Assembly (NCBI GenBank): GCA_964194845.1
Contig: CAXMNX010000056.1
Coordinates: forward strand, 1-48,184
Direction of reading: 5' to 3'
Length of the DNA: 48,184 nucleotides
Source of the DNA: CAXMNX01 sp964194845
Lineage (GTDB): Bacteria; Pseudomonadota; Alphaproteobacteria; Rhodobacterales; Rhodobacteraceae
Made by a program: the position numbers and the translations under genes. Every line of letters begins with the position of its first letter. Positions within the stretch are counted from its first letter, which is position 1. The notes under the pieces are model-generated. The model was not told the origin of the DNA, ran no database searches, and saw only the letters and a list, made by a program, of their open reading frames with translations. Shown here piece after piece: positions 41,261 through 48,184 of this stretch.

Positions 41261-42060
41261 GCCGCTGCCTTTCGAAACAGACGTTCGAAGTTTTCTTCAG
41301 TTGCTGTCGCAAATTTTTCGATCTCAACCTCAAATACTTCGGCCCCGACACGCGCTGTGTCAGCCACAAAAGACGGCTCGTTTCGTTTGCCGCGGTTTGG
41401 CGGCGGCGCCAGATAGGGGGCGTCGGTCTCAACCAGAATGCGGTCCAGCGGAGCGGTTGCAATTATGTCCCTTAGCGCCTGACTTTTCGGAAACGCGGCA
41501 ATGCCCGACATTGAAAGGTAAAATCCAAGCTCCAGCGCCGCCTCGGCAAGTCCGCGCCCGCTGGAAAAACAATGCATGACGCAATCATAAGGTCCGGCGC
41601 GATGTTCTTCGCTCAATATGCGCGCGATGTCACCGTCCGCGTCGCGCCCGTGGATGATCAGCGGTAAATTAGTGCGGCGCGCCGCTTCGATGTGGATACG
41701 CAGGCTTTCCTGCTGCGCGTCTTTGCTTTCTGCTGTGTAATGATAGTCAAGCCCGGTTTCGCCGATGCCGACGCATTTGGGATGCCGGGCAATGTGTTCA
41801 AGATCCTCAGGCGTCACCATCGGTTCCTTTGCGACGGACATCGGATGTGTGCCTGCGGCAAAGAATATGGCGTCGTGCGCCTCGGCCAGCCCCTGTACCG
41901 GGGCAAGCCCGCCGAGCCTGGTGCAGATCGTCACAACCCTATGGACGCCGCGCGCGCGCGCGCGCGCCAGCAGTGCGTCAATCTCGCCGTCAAACTGCGG
42001 AAAATCGAGGTGGCAGTGGCTGTCGGTCAGCAAAGGAGCGATTTTGGCACCGTCGGACAT
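41248..42060 (-). CDS. TatD-family metal-dependent deoxyribonuclease/hydrolase
   Basis: 270 residues. The HxH metal ligands are in LTDSHCHLDF (His15, His17), then GIGETGLDYHY (Glu), PLIIHGRDAD (His), MHCFSSG (His) and VETDAPYLAPPPNRGKRNEP (Asp). Family members show 3'-exonuclease activity and act in DNA or RNA repair. The gene follows holB after 31 bases. A run of alternating CG dinucleotides encodes Ala-Arg repeats near residue 35. Confidence 0.93.
   Translation of the reverse strand: MSDGAKIAPLLTDSHCHLDFPQFDGEIDALLARARARGVHRVVTICTRLGGLAPVQGLAEAHDAIFFAAGTHPMSVAKEPMVTPEDLEHIARHPKCVGIGETGLDYHYTAESKDAQQESLRIHIEAARRTNLPLIIHGRDADGDIARILSEEHRAGPYDCVMHCFSSGRGLAEAALELGFYLSMSGIAAFPKSQALRDIIATAPLDRILVETDAPYLAPPPNRGKRNEPSFVADTARVGAEVFEVEIEKFATATEENFERLFRKAAAWRS
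41949..41965. repeat. Alternating (CG)n tract inside tatD
   Basis: Seventeen bases of uninterrupted CGCG alternation encode the LLARARARG segment of TatD. Such tracts can adopt Z-form DNA and slip in replication; a loss or gain of one CG unit would shift the frame. Confidence 0.8.
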
Positions 42061-42091
42061 GGCACCCGTATCATCGCTTTGAACATGGGCG

Positions 42092-43216
42092 TCAAGAATG
42101 CCTGGCGGCCTCGTTAATCTTCAGAAGCGCATCCAAAACAAGACTTTGCGGATCAACATTTACCGCACGCCCGTGCCCGGTGCGGGCGGAAACTTCCTGT
42201 TGCAAGCCAGCCCATTTGCGCGCCGCAATTGGCGATGGCGAAAGTTTTCCAAGGATCGCAATTTCGCCGGGGGCGGCTTCCTTTTCCGGGGTAAGACCCG
42301 CGCCAGTTCGCGCCAGCCGTGAAAGCACCAGATCAATCAGGTAAAGCGCCGCATCAAGCCGCTGGTCCTTGCCGCGCTGTGCGACGCTTTCGGCAAAACT
42401 TAAAGCCCGCGATCTATCCATATTCGGGCAATTGCTCAGAAGCTCGACGATCAATCTATACAGCTCTGGCCCGTCGTTGGTGCGCAGGCGGATTGCTTCG
42501 CCCACCGAGCCATTTGCGATCATGCGCAGCGCGGGCGATATCTCGCCCTCAAGGCCCGCTTGCACAAGTGCCGCGTCCAGATCGCTGTCTGCAAGCGTCG
42601 AAAGGCGCAGCTCGCGGCAACGCGAGCGGACGGTCGGTAAAAGCCGGGCAGGGGCGTGGGAGATTAAAAGAAGTGTAGATTTTCGCGGCGGTTCTTCCAG
42701 CACTTTCAATAGCGCATTGGCAGCCGAAGCGTTCGCCTCGTCAACGCTGTCGATGATGACAACGCGCTGGCCGCCATCAGCGGAAGAAAGGCCAAAAAAA
42801 CCGCCCAGCTTGCGCACTTCGTCAACGGTGATCTGTGCTTTCAATCGCTTCTTGTCGGCGTCCCAAGCGCGGCGGATCAGCATAAGGCCGGGCTCGCTCA
42901 AAGCCGAGATCCTGCGGCTGACCGGTGTCTCGGGGGATACGTCAAGCGTGTCAGGCGCTGTTGGCGCATCGTTCAGAAGTCCGGAGTTGGCGGGGACGTT
43001 TGCCTGCGACAGCAAAAACCGCGCGACCCGCCAGGCGAGGCTGGCTTTGCCGACGCCGCGTGGACCAGTGATAAGCCAGGCATGGTGCAGATGCTGGCCG
43101 ACGTATGCGTCAAGAAATGCCCGTTCGGCTGCGTCGTGGCCGCGAAGTTGGTTCGTCATACGCGGATGCGACGCGCCGTCGATACAGTCGGCCTCGGGCA
43201 GAACCTGGTCGCTCAT
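42092..43216 (-). CDS. holB: DNA polymerase III subunit delta' (HolB)
   Basis: 374 residues, AAA+ clamp-loader subunit. Walker A-like GPRGVGKAS (about residues 54-62), a Walker B-like VIIDSVDEANASAANALLKVLEEPP (read in parts), and the SRC motif in VRSRCRELRL. With delta and tau/gamma it loads the beta clamp on DNA. It overlaps tmk by four bases at its start; tmk-holB pairing is widespread in bacteria. The C-terminal third (about 230-374) is the helical collar domain. Confidence 0.93.
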   Translation of the reverse strand: MSDQVLPEADCIDGASHPRMTNQLRGHDAAERAFLDAYVGQHLHHAWLITGPRGVGKASLAWRVARFLLSQANVPANSGLLNDAPTAPDTLDVSPETPVSRRISALSEPGLMLIRRAWDADKKRLKAQITVDEVRKLGGFFGLSSADGGQRVVIIDSVDEANASAANALLKVLEEPPRKSTLLLISHAPARLLPTVRSRCRELRLSTLADSDLDAALVQAGLEGEISPALRMIANGSVGEAIRLRTNDGPELYRLIVELLSNCPNMDRSRALSFAESVAQRGKDQRLDAALYLIDLVLSRLARTGAGLTPEKEAAPGEIAILGKLSPSPIAARKWAGLQQEVSARTGHGRAVNVDPQSLVLDALLKINEAARHS

Positions 43217-43833
43217 ATCAGCGCGTCGGCAATCGCCGTTATATCGGCGGCGACCGCTTCTTCGCAGCGTTCGCCATCAATTAAACGACAGCGATCCGGC
43301 CAATCCGCAGCCAATGCGCGGAACCCCAATTGCAGTTTTTGTTGAAAGGCGGCCCCCATATCCTCGAACCGATCCTCGCCGGATTTCCGCGCCAACCCGC
43401 GCGCCAGTGCAATTTCTGGGTCCATGTCGATGACAAAAGTCAGGACGGGCTCAAAGGCGATGACAGCATTATGAAGCGTGTCCACCAGATGGCGAAGATC
43501 GCCACGCGCCGCACCCTGATAGACTCGGGTTGAATCGGCGAAACGGTCCGAAATAACGACCGCGCCGCGGTCGAGCGCCGGTCGGATTGTCTTTTCCAGA
43601 TGATCGCGGCGCGCCGCCGTAAAAAGAAGGATCTCGGTCTCTGGCGACCAGCGTTCGGGATCACCCTCGACCAGTAACCGGCGAATTTCCTCAGCACCTG
43701 CCGAACCACCCGGTTCGCGGGTCAAAACTGCGTCATGACCGGCATTTTTCAGGCGGTCGTGCAACAGCCGGGCCTGCGTGGATTTTCCAGACCCGTCAAT
43801 ACCTTCAAATGTGATAAATCGACCCCGGCTCAT
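43213..43833 (-). CDS. tmk: Thymidylate kinase (Tmk)
   Basis: 206 residues. P-loop GIDGSGKST (about 10-18), the DR(Y/F) motif DRFADSTRVYQG, and LTREPGGS with the Arg. It phosphorylates dTMP to dTDP. The lid follows the E. coli-like form (ARGLARKSGEDRFE). Start and stop both overlap neighbours by four bases (DD-carboxypeptidase upstream, holB downstream), giving strict translational coupling. Confidence 0.96.
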   Translation of the reverse strand: MSRGRFITFEGIDGSGKSTQARLLHDRLKNAGHDAVLTREPGGSAGAEEIRRLLVEGDPERWSPETEILLFTAARRDHLEKTIRPALDRGAVVISDRFADSTRVYQGAARGDLRHLVDTLHNAVIAFEPVLTFVIDMDPEIALARGLARKSGEDRFEDMGAAFQQKLQLGFRALAADWPDRCRLIDGERCEEAVAADITAIADALI

Positions 43834-45008
43834 TCCATCAGGGTCTGCACCTGTCCCATAGCCTTGTCAAACAGGACCAGTGCCGAGGCACGAATGCGGG
43901 GAAGAAATCCACCATAGACGACGGTTCGATCCGCAACCAGCGGTATCCGTTTTTCCGGCATGTCGGGTGCGGTAACCACCAGATGAGCAACCTCGGCACC
44001 TTCTTCGATTGGCGCCTCAAGTGGTTTGCGATACTCGACTTTGGTTTCAAGCGCATCCTGGCCGATGGCCGGGATCAGCAGTTTGATATCATCGCGCGCG
44101 ACAAGATTAATCTGTTGGTGGTCCCCCAGCCATACCGGCGCTTCGGCCACGACCTGACCGGCGGTGGCGACCTGTTTTTGAATAAACTGGCGAAATCCCC
44201 AGTTGATGATCGATTCCGCTTCCTGCCGCCGGTCGGGCTGGTTCTCGAGCCCGGTGAAAACGAACACGATCCGCCGCTCGCCTTGATGTGCCGAACCGAC
44301 CAGACCGTATCCCGCCTCTTCAGTGTGTCCGGTTTTCAGCCCGTCCGCACCCATCCCCAGGCCCAGGACCGGGTTCCGGTTGAACCGGTTGGACGGTGAC
44401 CGGCCGTCGTAATCGTATTCTTCCAGCGCGAAGTTGCCATAGTATTCCGGGAACCCGACAATAATCCGCGTCGTCAAAACCCCTAGATCGCGCATACTCA
44501 TCCGATGGTTCGGATCGGGCCATCCCGAGGCATTGGCAAAGGTCGAATTGGTCAGGCCGATTTCAGCACCACGCGCATTCATCTGGCGGGCAAACGCATC
44601 TTCGCTACCGGCCAGGCCTTCTGCCACGACGATGCAGGCATCATTGCCCGACTGCACGATGATGCCCTTGATCAACTGCTCGACCGTTGGCCGGTCGGTT
44701 TCGTCCAGAAACATCGTCGAGCCACCCATCAGGCGGGCTTTGGTGGAAACGCCGAACGTTGTCTCAAGTGTTATACGGCCGTCGCGCAATGCCTCGAATG
44801 CCATGAAAAGCGTCATGAGTTTGGACATCGAGGCCGGCGGCAGGGGCGCATCGGCATTTTTCTCGAAAAGCACGGTGTCGGTGGTGATATCGTATAGGTA
44901 AGCCGCTGTTGCGCGGGTCTCGAAGGCCGCGCGGGCTGGCTTGGGAATCACGGTCGCGCAGGCCGAAAGTGCGATTGCAACGACAATTGTAGTGGCACGG
45001 CGGAGCAT
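43830..45008 (-). CDS. D-alanyl-D-alanine carboxypeptidase (PBP5/6 type, serine peptidase S11)
   Basis: 392 residues. Active-site motifs: SMSK at 60-63, SGN at 120-122 and KTG at 225-227; a PBP5-type C-terminal domain follows. It removes the terminal D-Ala of peptidoglycan stem peptides in the periplasm. The N-terminus has a signal sequence with both a possible lipobox (LSAC, Cys17) and a Sec-type site (ARA before AFE). The ATG at 45008 has CGGAGG at the right distance; the frame to 45065 does not. It is 22 bases after the SPOR protein gene and overlaps tmk by four bases. Confidence 0.94.
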   Translation of the reverse strand: MLRRATTIVVAIALSACATVIPKPARAAFETRATAAYLYDITTDTVLFEKNADAPLPPASMSKLMTLFMAFEALRDGRITLETTFGVSTKARLMGGSTMFLDETDRPTVEQLIKGIIVQSGNDACIVVAEGLAGSEDAFARQMNARGAEIGLTNSTFANASGWPDPNHRMSMRDLGVLTTRIIVGFPEYYGNFALEEYDYDGRSPSNRFNRNPVLGLGMGADGLKTGHTEEAGYGLVGSAHQGERRIVFVFTGLENQPDRRQEAESIINWGFRQFIQKQVATAGQVVAEAPVWLGDHQQINLVARDDIKLLIPAIGQDALETKVEYRKPLEAPIEEGAEVAHLVVTAPDMPEKRIPLVADRTVVYGGFLPRIRASALVLFDKAMGQVQTLME

Positions 45009-45030
45009 ATCTAAGCCTCCGTTTTGGTGA

Positions 45031-46068
45031 TCAGTTTGGCGCCAGGAAAGCGTCGGTGTAGCCAAGTGCGCGCACCTGAGCCAGAACCTCTGCCTGGTCG
45101 TTTGCGTTTGTTACCGGGCCGACAAGAACGCGCCAAAAGCGGCTGTCGCCATTCGCGCCCTCGGCAATCGTCGGCACAATTCCGCTTTGGCGTAGATTGG
45201 CGGCAGCCGCGCTGGCGTTCGCTTCGACCGAAAACAACCCGACCTGAACAAAGGGATTTTTCAGACCAGCCACGACCGGCTCGGGCGCGGTGGTTTCCGT
45301 TTCCGGTTGCTCCAGTGTTGCAGTGTCTTCTTGGGCTTCGTCGATCGCCGCTGAGGCCGCCGCAAGCGGGTCCAAAGGCTCGGTATCCACATCGGGCACA
45401 GATGCGTCTGCAGCGGTCGCGCTACTTCCGGCAGTTAAGGCATCGTCGGAAGGCTCGGGTTTATTTCGCAGGCTTTCGCGGAAGTTTTGCCAAAATCCCG
45501 GGCGTTTTGGCGGTGCCTCGGCGGCGGCCGATGCGACCGCGCCAGCGACCGCGGCACCTGCCGTGTCGTCGAAGGAATCATCTTCGACCGTCTCGGCTTC
45601 GTCAGCAGTTTCATCGACAGGTAACGGGGCAGGCTCGATGACCACCTCTTCCTGGCGCAAAACAACGATGTTTAACTCGGTCGGCTGCCCCGCGAGCACA
45701 GCAAGTGCCGCCGCGGCATCCGACGACAATTGAATGCGTGGGCCCGGGTTGGCGCGCTCGCGACGGAAAAGCGCGCCTAGAATGGTCTGGCCGTTGGTGG
45801 TGTTTTCAATGCGCACGCGCTCGGGGTCGGCGACATCGGGATGGGCCACCCATATCCCGCCAAGTGACGGGCGTCCGTCCCAAAGCGCCAATTCGGTGGT
45901 GCTGAAGATATCGCCACGTTCGACTTCCTGTATTTCAACGCGGGCGGCGGGCAAAACGATTGCCTCGTCGCCATCGCCAGGCGCAAGCAACTGACCTTCT
46001 TCGCAGCCCGACAAAGCCAATGCCAGGGTTGCCGAGAACATCAAAACTCGCGCGGTGACAATTGTCAT
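45031..46068 (-). CDS. SPOR-domain lipoprotein
   Basis: 345 residues. Signal with lipobox LSGC (Cys22), an N-terminal domain of unknown family (about 40-135), a long acidic, low-complexity linker rich in Ala, Glu, Asp and Thr (about 140-260), and a C-terminal SPOR domain (about 266-345) that by family binds denuded glycan strands at division sites. Being first in the cluster with the DD-carboxypeptidase suggests a shared role in septal peptidoglycan turnover, perhaps like RlpA/DamX-type proteins (inference). The linker has many repeats of Ala and acidic residues and should be disordered. Confidence 0.9.
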   Translation of the reverse strand: MTIVTARVLMFSATLALALSGCEEGQLLAPGDGDEAIVLPAARVEIQEVERGDIFSTTELALWDGRPSLGGIWVAHPDVADPERVRIENTTNGQTILGALFRRERANPGPRIQLSSDAAAALAVLAGQPTELNIVVLRQEEVVIEPAPLPVDETADEAETVEDDSFDDTAGAAVAGAVASAAAEAPPKRPGFWQNFRESLRNKPEPSDDALTAGSSATAADASVPDVDTEPLDPLAAASAAIDEAQEDTATLEQPETETTAPEPVVAGLKNPFVQVGLFSVEANASAAAANLRQSGIVPTIAEGANGDSRFWRVLVGPVTNANDQAEVLAQVRALGYTDAFLAPN

Positions 46069-46300
46069 TCTGCCTGCTCCTTCGACCCTTAAATCGGGCC
46101 ACGACGAATGGCCGAACGGCCGACGTGCCTCACCCCGGCCTCATCCGGGCCGGTTTGGCGGCGAGCTTACAGGGAACTCCGCAGAGATGAAAGTATCGCA
46201 CAGGCACAATCGGCGCGGAAACGCCGGGCTCTCAATAATTCAAAGCGGTGCTTTCTCCGGTCTTTCAGAATCGGATGCGCCCGCGTAGGACTGGCCCGCC

Positions 46301-46390
46301 GGAGGAGTGGCAGAGTGGTCGAATGCACCGGTCTTGAAAACCGGCGTGCGTGAAAGCGTACCGTGGGTTCGAATCCCACCTCCTCCGCCA
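46301..46390 (+). tRNA. tRNA-Ser(UGA)
   Basis: 90 bases with encoded CCA, the length of a class II tRNA. Acceptor stem GGAGGAG/CTCCTCC; anticodon stem CCGGT/ACCGG with loop CTTGAAA gives anticodon TGA; a long variable arm (GCGTGCGTGAAAGCGTACC); T loop GTTCGAAT. Its 3' end is the probable attachment site of the integrase that follows. Confidence 0.97.
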
Positions 46391-46540
46391 CCCATCAATT
46401 TTACCCAATGTTGATGAATAGCGTTAATGCTCAATAAATCCTTATTTTGCTGGACTTGACCGAGACTTTCAATTTCTTTGGCTTTTCTTCGGTTATGCCT
46501 GTATGCTTTCGTTGAGTGGTAGGGAAAGTGGTATTTCTGA

Positions 46541-47743
46541 ATGGCCCTGTCTGGGAAGCTGACCAAAAAGCTAGTGGAAAATCTTGGCCCCGGCCGTCAT
46601 GGCGATGGCGGTGGGCTTTATCTTGTTGTGGATGATACCCCGAATGGCGCAAGGCGCTGGATTGTTCGTGTTGTCGTGAAGGGGCAGAAAAACAAAAAGG
46701 GGGCCCCGCTTAGAACCGATTTCGGTCTGGGTGGGGCTGATATTGTGACGTTGAACCAGGCCCGGGACCGAGCCCTCGAATATCGTCGCATGGCAAAGCA
46801 AGGACTACACCCGCGCTTCAATGCCCGCATGGAAATACCCACGTTCGCGGAAATCTCTCAGCAGGTGCATATCGACCGCCTGCCAACTTGGAAGAACGCA
46901 AAACATGGTCAGCAGTGGCTCAACACGCTGCGCGATTATGCCTTCCCAAAAATCGGTCGCATGCCTGTCAATAGCATCGGCCAGCCTGAGGTGCTTATGT
47001 GCCTGTCACCTATCTGGACTGAAAAGCACGAAACGGCCCGACGTCTTTCCCAGCGTATCAAGACAGTTTTGGATGTCGCGAAGTCGAAAGGATTTCGGTC
47101 GGGCGAAAATCCAGTGACCGCAATCCGTGACGCTAAGGTTCTTCCCGCAGTCAGAACCAAGGCAAAGCACCATGATGCAATGCTATGGCGGGACGTGCCT
47201 ACATTTTATGCCAGCCTTAGGTCCCGCAACGCGATGGCGGCCAAGGCGCTGAGGTTCACCATACTGACCGCCAGTCGCACCTCCGAGGTTCTGGAGATGA
47301 AGTGGCCAGAGGTAGATTTTGAGAACCGGCTATGGACCGTTCCAGCCGAGCGCATGAAAGGCGGCAAGGCGCACCGTGTGCCCCTCACAGATGAAATGCT
47401 GGCTATATTGGAGCCACTACGGTCGATGCATTCCGAGTATGTATTCGAGGGGCAGAAACGACACCGCCCTCTGTCAAATATGTCGATGCTGATGCTTCTG
47501 CGACGGATGGAAGTAAATGGCTTCACTGTGCACGGTTTCCGCAGCAGCTTCCGAGACTGGGCTGCCGAGGCAGCCAACGCACCTCGTGAACTGGCGGAAG
47601 CTGCACTGGCCCATCAAGTTGGTTCGGATGTTGAGCGCGCATATGCCCGCTCAGACCTTCTGGACCGTCGCCGCGACTTGATGGGACGTTGGTGTCAATA
47701 CGTCACTGGTGCCAATGGCGACGTGATCCAGCTTCATGGGTGA
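46541..47743 (+). CDS. Tyrosine recombinase (phage/island integrase, DUF4102-type N-terminus)
   Basis: 400 residues. The N-terminal arm-binding domain (about 5-95; GDGGGLYLVV, ARRWIVRVVVKG) is the DUF4102 type of P4-like island integrases; a core-binding helical domain (about 100-205) precedes the catalytic domain. Catalytic residues are complete: Arg246 (ASRTSEV), Lys273, His331-x-x-Arg334 (HGFR), His358 and Tyr368. It should cut and rejoin the tRNA-Ser attachment site. It reads away from the tRNA, and its stop overlaps the start of the next gene by 8 bases, so the first cargo gene may be translated with it. Ribosome site upstream is weak. Confidence 0.95.
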   Translation: MALSGKLTKKLVENLGPGRHGDGGGLYLVVDDTPNGARRWIVRVVVKGQKNKKGAPLRTDFGLGGADIVTLNQARDRALEYRRMAKQGLHPRFNARMEIPTFAEISQQVHIDRLPTWKNAKHGQQWLNTLRDYAFPKIGRMPVNSIGQPEVLMCLSPIWTEKHETARRLSQRIKTVLDVAKSKGFRSGENPVTAIRDAKVLPAVRTKAKHHDAMLWRDVPTFYASLRSRNAMAAKALRFTILTASRTSEVLEMKWPEVDFENRLWTVPAERMKGGKAHRVPLTDEMLAILEPLRSMHSEYVFEGQKRHRPLSNMSMLMLLRRMEVNGFTVHGFRSSFRDWAAEAANAPRELAEAALAHQVGSDVERAYARSDLLDRRRDLMGRWCQYVTGANGDVIQLHG

Positions 47744-48184
47744 CTTTCAATATAGTTGGGATTTTTCTCGGTTCCAAAGAAAGTTGTCCGACTATCTGGA
47801 TGAACAGTGTCCGATCCCGGAGAACGGTGAGCCTCCTCCAGAAAAGATTTCGAAGCTCCAGCTATCCATTGCGGAGACCATGTGCTCTGGTGAATTTCTC
47901 GTTCCAGACAACTATGCCAGTGAATTGAAAAAACTGCTGAAATCATTGGTAAAGGTTCGTGAAGGACTAATAAGCGTCGTTCCAGATACTAGTGCTCTGA
48001 GTTCAATAAACTCGGCGATCAAGCAGTTGGACTACGAGAGTGAATTTGCGTCAAAATACTTGGGGCAACACAAGCGCGCATCTTGGCTAGCTCGGTATGT
48101 GGCGGAAACGTGTGCATTGCAATACTGGCTCGCCACGGGAAAAGAACTCACACGCGGCACAAGCGCCATAATCAATGACAAGCC
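47736..48184 (+). CDS. Unknown island cargo protein, C-terminus beyond window
   Basis: An ATG at 47736 opens a frame that runs without a stop to the window edge (149 complete codons). The protein starts MGDFQYSWDFSRFQRKLSDY and is soluble in the visible part, mixed helical and acidic, with segments ELKKLLKSLVKVREGL and LGQHKRASWLARYVAETCALQYW. No signal peptide or known motif is visible; I do not recognise the family. Base composition is lower in G+C than the core genome, in line with transfer. The 8-base overlap with the integrase suggests co-expression. Being first cargo gene after an integrase, a defence or stability function is possible but unproven. Confidence 0.75.
   Translation, partial: MGDFQYSWDFSRFQRKLSDYLDEQCPIPENGEPPPEKISKLQLSIAETMCSGEFLVPDNYASELKKLLKSLVKVREGLISVVPDTSALSSINSAIKQLDYESEFASKYLGQHKRASWLARYVAETCALQYWLATGKELTRGTSAIINDK

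Larger units (their letters stand above)
46391..48184 (+). mobile_element. Left end of a tRNA-Ser-integrated genomic island (right end outside the window)
   Basis: An intact tyrosine recombinase starts 150 bases after the 3' end of tRNA-Ser, in the same direction, and the next gene is clearly more A+T-rich (about 47% G+C by my hand count of 47761-48120, against visibly higher values in the neighbouring core genes). This is the classic start of an island. The att core should be some part of the tRNA 3' end (about 46368-46390), and a second copy should lie at the far end. An inverted repeat CATCAA/TTGATG (46393-46416) near the junction may be an arm-binding or transcription signal. Confidence 0.75.

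Noticed and set aside
42369..43433. 354-codon plus-strand frame.
   Set aside because: It is antisense to holB and tmk, both unmistakable, and its translation is Ser/Arg-rich and motif-free.
46393..46416. CATCAA/TTGATG hairpin after tRNA-Ser as a terminator.
   Set aside because: The stem is A+T-rich with a 12-base loop and no T run follows; noted only as an inverted repeat near the island junction.
1..48184. CRISPR arrays, insertion sequences or rRNA genes.
   Set aside because: No regularly spaced repeats, no transposase-like protein and no rRNA segments were seen on either strand.

Overview
The window looks like chromosomal DNA of a marine-type alphaproteobacterium, most likely Rhodobacterales (Roseobacter group). 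This rests on a VPLPA-CTERM sorting tail, a 1225-residue class II (B12-dependent) ribonucleotide reductase, a tandem cold-shock-domain protein joined to a DUF192 gene, divergent pdxH and fabI, a TAXI-type TRAP importer with fused membrane subunits, and many 4-base stop/start overlaps. The taxonomic call is inference; no rRNA or other marker gene is present.

Layout. 1-623: decayed DNA with a VPLPA-CTERM tail, its hairpin and a fragment of a tyrosine recombinase. 624-5555: two divergent glycoconjugate gene pairs (GT4 glycosyltransferase plus flippase-like membrane protein; GT2 polyprenyl-phosphate-type glycosyltransferase plus GT39-like membrane protein). 5552-15007: a minus-strand array in the order RpiR-type regulator, TAXI binding protein, fused TRAP permease, universal stress protein, M19 dipeptidase-like protein, an unrecognised 563-residue protein, a DUF3726-like protein and an Ldh-family oxidoreductase. 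It looks like one uptake-and-catabolism unit with an unknown substrate and is the best candidate here for an undescribed pathway. 15084-16445: class III aminotransferase. 16452-21382: an inositol/sugar-acid cluster (IolB, two Gfo/Idh/MocA oxidoreductases, an IolE-like isomerase/dehydratase, an HSD10-like dehydrogenase) with a perfect 20-bp LacI-type operator between its divergent arms. 21499-23387: purine-ureide catabolism (PuuE-UraD fusion and AllA).

23384-46068 is mostly core metabolism: trpE, ppiD, a PLP aminotransferase, xanthine phosphoribosyltransferase, fabI, pdxH, cold-shock protein, DUF192, tRNA-Pro(UGG) and nrdJ. A catabolic set follows (aldehyde dehydrogenase, LLM flavin oxidoreductase, alpha/beta hydrolase), then an AEC transporter and the tight cluster SPOR lipoprotein, DD-carboxypeptidase, tmk, holB, tatD, metallo-beta-lactamase-fold hydrolase.

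46301-48184: tRNA-Ser(UGA) followed directly by a complete tyrosine recombinase and the start of an AT-richer cargo gene cut by the window edge. This is the left end of a tRNA-targeted genomic island whose content lies outside the window.
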